Of a DNA stretch of 60,000 bases, positions 57,342-60,000 are shown one piece after another. The notes below the pieces were generated by a model, which was given only the letters and a program-made list of their open reading frames with translations, was not told where the DNA came from and made no database searches. Origin of the DNA: Symsagittifera roscoffensis. Its lineage: Eukaryota; Xenacoelomorpha; Acoela; Convolutidae. Position 1 is the stretch's first letter. The number at the start of each line of letters is the position of its first letter. The position numbers and the translations under genes are program-made. Location of the stretch: positions 28,190,189-28,250,188 of the forward strand of contig NC_087064.1 in the NCBI RefSeq assembly GCF_963678635.1. The letters run 5' to 3'.

Positions 57342-58148
57342 CCCGGGTTGACCTCCATAAACCGAAAATGCTTATCTTACAATTCGATACACCCAAAATG
57401 TTTATCATTCAATTCCATATATCAAATGTATGGAAAAATGGTAACCATACACTTCCATATATGAAAATTGTATGACTAGCATTTTTTTGATGACGACAGC
57501 AAAAGTTTTTTAAAGTAATATTGAAATTGCCCCAATTTTTTTTGTTCTTTTTTTCAACCGCAAATCGAATTTTGTACTCAAACGAACATTTTCCAAAAAA
57601 AATTTTGCATGCAACTTTTAATTTTTTGAGTGCATAACCTAGTCCTGGATGCACAAAAATTGGATTTTTTCCGTTTCTCTGGATAACTTTTTTTAAAATA
57701 GGCTGAAAACTCCTATTTATTTTGTATGGCATGTTTCTATATGCCTTGATCAATGTCTGATAATTTGAAAATTCTAATTTTATAAATGATCATCTCTGAA
57801 AAGTTTGATGCTTTCAGTATATACTCTTACACAATACAGGTAGTTGCCGATGTATTCTAAATGCCAGACGATCAACCTTTGGTGATTCTAGTTTTGAGTG
57901 AACAACGGTTTTAGTCACTTGTTTTCGGTCACGAAAACATCCCAAAAACTTTCAGAAATAATTTTTTTTTTCATATCAATTTTTTGGTTTATGAAAAAAT
58001 GCTTGTCTTACAAAACCCATAAATGAAAAAATGCGTATGTTAGAGTTTTCTTAACATTTTTTTTGTATCTATGGACTTTTACGAAATTTTATGATAGGCA
58101 TTTTTCATATATGAAGATTGTAGGATAATTATTTTTGGTCAACCCGGG
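57342..58148. mobile_element. 807-bp inverted-repeat transposon-like element
   Basis: The left end CCCGGGTTGACC is the exact inverse of the right end GGTCAACCCGGG. After a 10-11 bp offset the match continues (AAAATGCTTATCTTACAAT versus, inverted, AAAATAATTATCCTACAAT). Sub-terminal copies of ccatatatgaaaattgtat-like and aaaatgcttatc-like words recur in both orientations near both ends. No transposase is visible, so it is non-autonomous. The only possible flanking repeat is AG, so the superfamily is uncertain. Confidence 0.6.
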
Positions 58149-58209
58149 AGCTCAACAAAATGAAATAAAAAAAGTAGAACAAGCCTCGCATTAGTAAAAT
58201 TTTTGATAT

Positions 58210-58276
58210 ATGTGGAGTCCAAGCTGTAAACCAGAGATTAAGAGTCGCACGTTCTCGCATCTGATCCGCGGGAGGT
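58210..58276 (-). repeat. tRNA-Lys(CTT)-like sequence
   Basis: On the minus strand GACTCTTAATCTC matches the anticodon arm of a tRNA-Lys(CTT). A degenerate D arm (GATCAGATGCGAGAACG) sits upstream at the right distance and GCTTGGACTCC in the B-box position. No acceptor stem pairs, so this is a relic or SINE head, not a working tRNA. Confidence 0.45.
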
Positions 58277-58371
58277 TGACAATTGGCTGACCTTACACAC
58301 CAATGATGAACTTAAAAATTCCAAAAATTGGTAATGCTATCCAGCAACAATGCCACTAAAAAAACTACTGC

Positions 58372-58436
58372 TAATTGGGCCTTTGAACCTCCGACCAGTA
58401 GATCTGGAACCTCACATCCTTTTAACTATGCTAAGG
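58372..58436 (-). repeat. tRNA-like sequence with A and B boxes
   Basis: Minus-strand TAGCATAGTTAAAAGG resembles an A-box and GGAGGTTCAAAGGCCC a B-box with one extra base. The region between does not fold into a clear anticodon arm. Confidence 0.4.
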
Positions 58437-58551
58437 TTGCTTACTGATCACTGATTGTCAAACACTAGCCACAAATTAAACAGAATTTCGAATTAAACAG
58501 CTACGAAATTTTCAATGCTGCAGATCTTGGTTATAACAAAGTGCCCATAAA

Positions 58552-58727
58552 TGAGCACTTTTATTTGTTGGTTCCGTTCATACTATTACACTACGCTAGC
58601 GATAAAACAAATTCGTTTAAGTGAATAGCTCAGTTAGCCAAAAGATGAGCACTTTATTTGTAGATTAAGTTCATACTAATTCACTACGCTAGCGATAATA
58701 CACATTCGCTTAAGTAACTAGCGCAAT
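58552..58727 (+). repeat. 94-bp direct tandem pair containing a tRNA A-box-like motif
   Basis: tgagcactttatttg begins at 58552 (with one extra T) and 58646; both units contain cactacgctagcgataa and end in an A-box-like word (TAGCTCAGTTAGCC at 58626; CTAGCGCAATTA near 58718). About 80% similar by eye. Confidence 0.5.
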
Positions 58728-59033
58728 TAAAAATAATTTTTATGATAAAAGACTTGTAATGAAGCAGCTAACCCAATTTTACATACGCCGAAACCATTAA
58801 AGTCAAAGAAATCTTACTAATGTGAAAGAAAACGGAATTGAAGCAAAATCTTAAAACTCAACCTACTGGATTTTCACAAACACTAAATATGGCACTTTAA
58901 CGACAAAAACTCTATCGGCTTTTAGACAAAATTGATACTTTTGAAAAAAAGTTAACAAAAATAAACAGAGAAACAATCGTCCAAAAACGCCAGACATTCC
59001 AGAAAAAAGTTCAACTTGCATAGATTTAAAAAC

Positions 59034-59104
59034 CGAGCTCCAGCTAGGACTCAAACCCTGAACATTAGGTTCCTAAGACATTCAATTTACCATTATGCCA
59101 AACA
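59034..59104 (-). repeat. tRNA-like sequence, Leu-like anticodon loop
   Basis: Minus-strand TTGGCATAATGGTAAA fits the A-box consensus closely and GGGTTTGAGTCCTAGC fits the B-box with one mismatch. Between them CTTAGGA could be an anticodon loop reading TAG (Leu), but its stem has mismatches. The best of the tRNA-like sites here, probably a SINE head or tRNA pseudogene. Confidence 0.5.
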
Positions 59105-60000
59105 AGTGAAATAACAGAGTACAGTTTTTTTGCTTCATTAAAAAGACCAAAAAATAAATAACAATTGTTTTCCATTGTATTATATACATTTTTATTACAT
59201 TAAAACTGCTAATTTTTATTTACTTTCTTTGCATTTTGGTATTTCAATTTGAAGTTAACTAAAAATCAAGTATGAGTGCATTTTAAAGTTTCAGTGATGA
59301 TCAAAAGAAAAAAGTAAGTAGGTATGTATAAAACTGTTCAAATTTTTGGTCTTAAGAAACAAGTTTTTTTGGGAACATTATAGAACAGTTTTACTGCAAA
59401 GAACATCAAAAAAAAACTTCGCGAACTGAGGTATCGAAATCACTTTCAGCGTACCTTTGAAAAAATTTACAATTCAACCCTAAAAATCAAAAACTCAAAA
59501 TCTTACATTTGCGCACACCTCAACGCGCGCTCTTCTAAAGCAACAACGCGTACTTCTGTCTAATAACTCGCATTGAGTACTCGCAGCAATTGAAATATTC
59601 ATTTATTTTTTGTTTCGGTTAATTTTAATCATTTTCGTTCCAATGTTTTAAAAGACGCGGGAGAAGCCATAACTTTTTTAAATAAAATTAACACGCCCAC
59701 CTGACAGTTAGAAAATTGTCATGAAACCTAGGCAAGCAAAAAAAAAGACCTTGAATTTAAGCTTTCAATTTTATGACGTTTAAATTTATTGCGGTAAAAT
59801 TCTTTGACTCTCAAGAACTTTTCACGATTGAATTTTTTTGTGCAACCAAAACATGATCTGAAATTTACTCATTTAAAAACAACTAAATTATTAAATAATT
59901 TTTTTTCCGCCCACATTTTTGAAAACTCAACGCCACTTTCGACATTAAGAACAAGCATATTTTTCACGCCACTTGAGCTTTTATAATTAAATTGCGTACT
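59105..60000. other. Non-repetitive AT-rich end of the window
   Basis: I see no gene, repeat or element here. The 60-codon plus-strand frame at 59804-59986 has no recognisable feature. Confidence 0.5.

Noticed and set aside
57010-57408. 132-codon ORF with Val-Cys repeats
   Set aside because: Translation of the CA microsatellite; low complexity only.

Overview
This window looks like repeat-dominated nuclear DNA from an AT-rich invertebrate animal; I cannot name the species. The eukaryotic assignment rests on what fills it: broken Ty3/gypsy-type pol genes (integrase with a D-35-E core and GPY/F module, RNase H, a YLDD-type reverse transcriptase end), 3' fragments of a LINE, small inverted-repeat transposons, tRNA-like (SINE-like) sequences and a CA microsatellite. 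There is no operon-like gene packing, no rRNA, no intact tRNA and no CRISPR array.

Layout. (1) 1-29857 is a tandem array of a 12.26-kb unit: copy 1 (1-12257), copy 2 (12258-24515, about 99.9% identical by eye) and a partial copy 3 (24516-29857). All retroelement coding remnants in it lie on the minus strand. Read 5'->3' on that strand they run RNase H, integrase, a membrane-anchored remnant, a 59-codon two-helix ORF, a P/Q/S/T-rich ORF, a long envelope-like gene of about 900 codons, then acidic S/P-rich and unrecognised ORFs. Copies 1 and 2 also carry about 5.3 kb (5357-10630 and equivalent) seen nowhere else in the window. (2) 29858-38867 holds a more diverged version of the same family: the missing part of RT, an envelope-like copy, and a 2.43-kb tandem duplication (33371-35799 / 35800-38229). 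(3) 38868-57007 is a larger composite: gypsy pol, a LINE 3' fragment in the opposite orientation, two kinds of small inverted-repeat element, and a gene for a secreted protein with eight conserved cysteines. That gene occurs three times: a pseudogene at 41933-42595 and open copies at 48155-48817 and 56288-56950. (4) 57008-60000 is non-duplicated flank with a CA repeat, an 807-bp element with CCCGGGTTGACC ends and several tRNA-like sequences.

What it means. No gypsy copy looks able to move: RT is cut at the catalytic YLDD, the integrase zinc-binding region is collapsed and internally duplicated in every copy I could read there, and most ORFs carry frameshifts or stops. Constant orientation and shared junctions point to growth of the locus by repeated tandem duplication, not independent insertions. 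The only plausible host-type protein gene is the secreted cysteine-containing protein, which has been amplified along with the retroelement debris. No LTR could be delimited.
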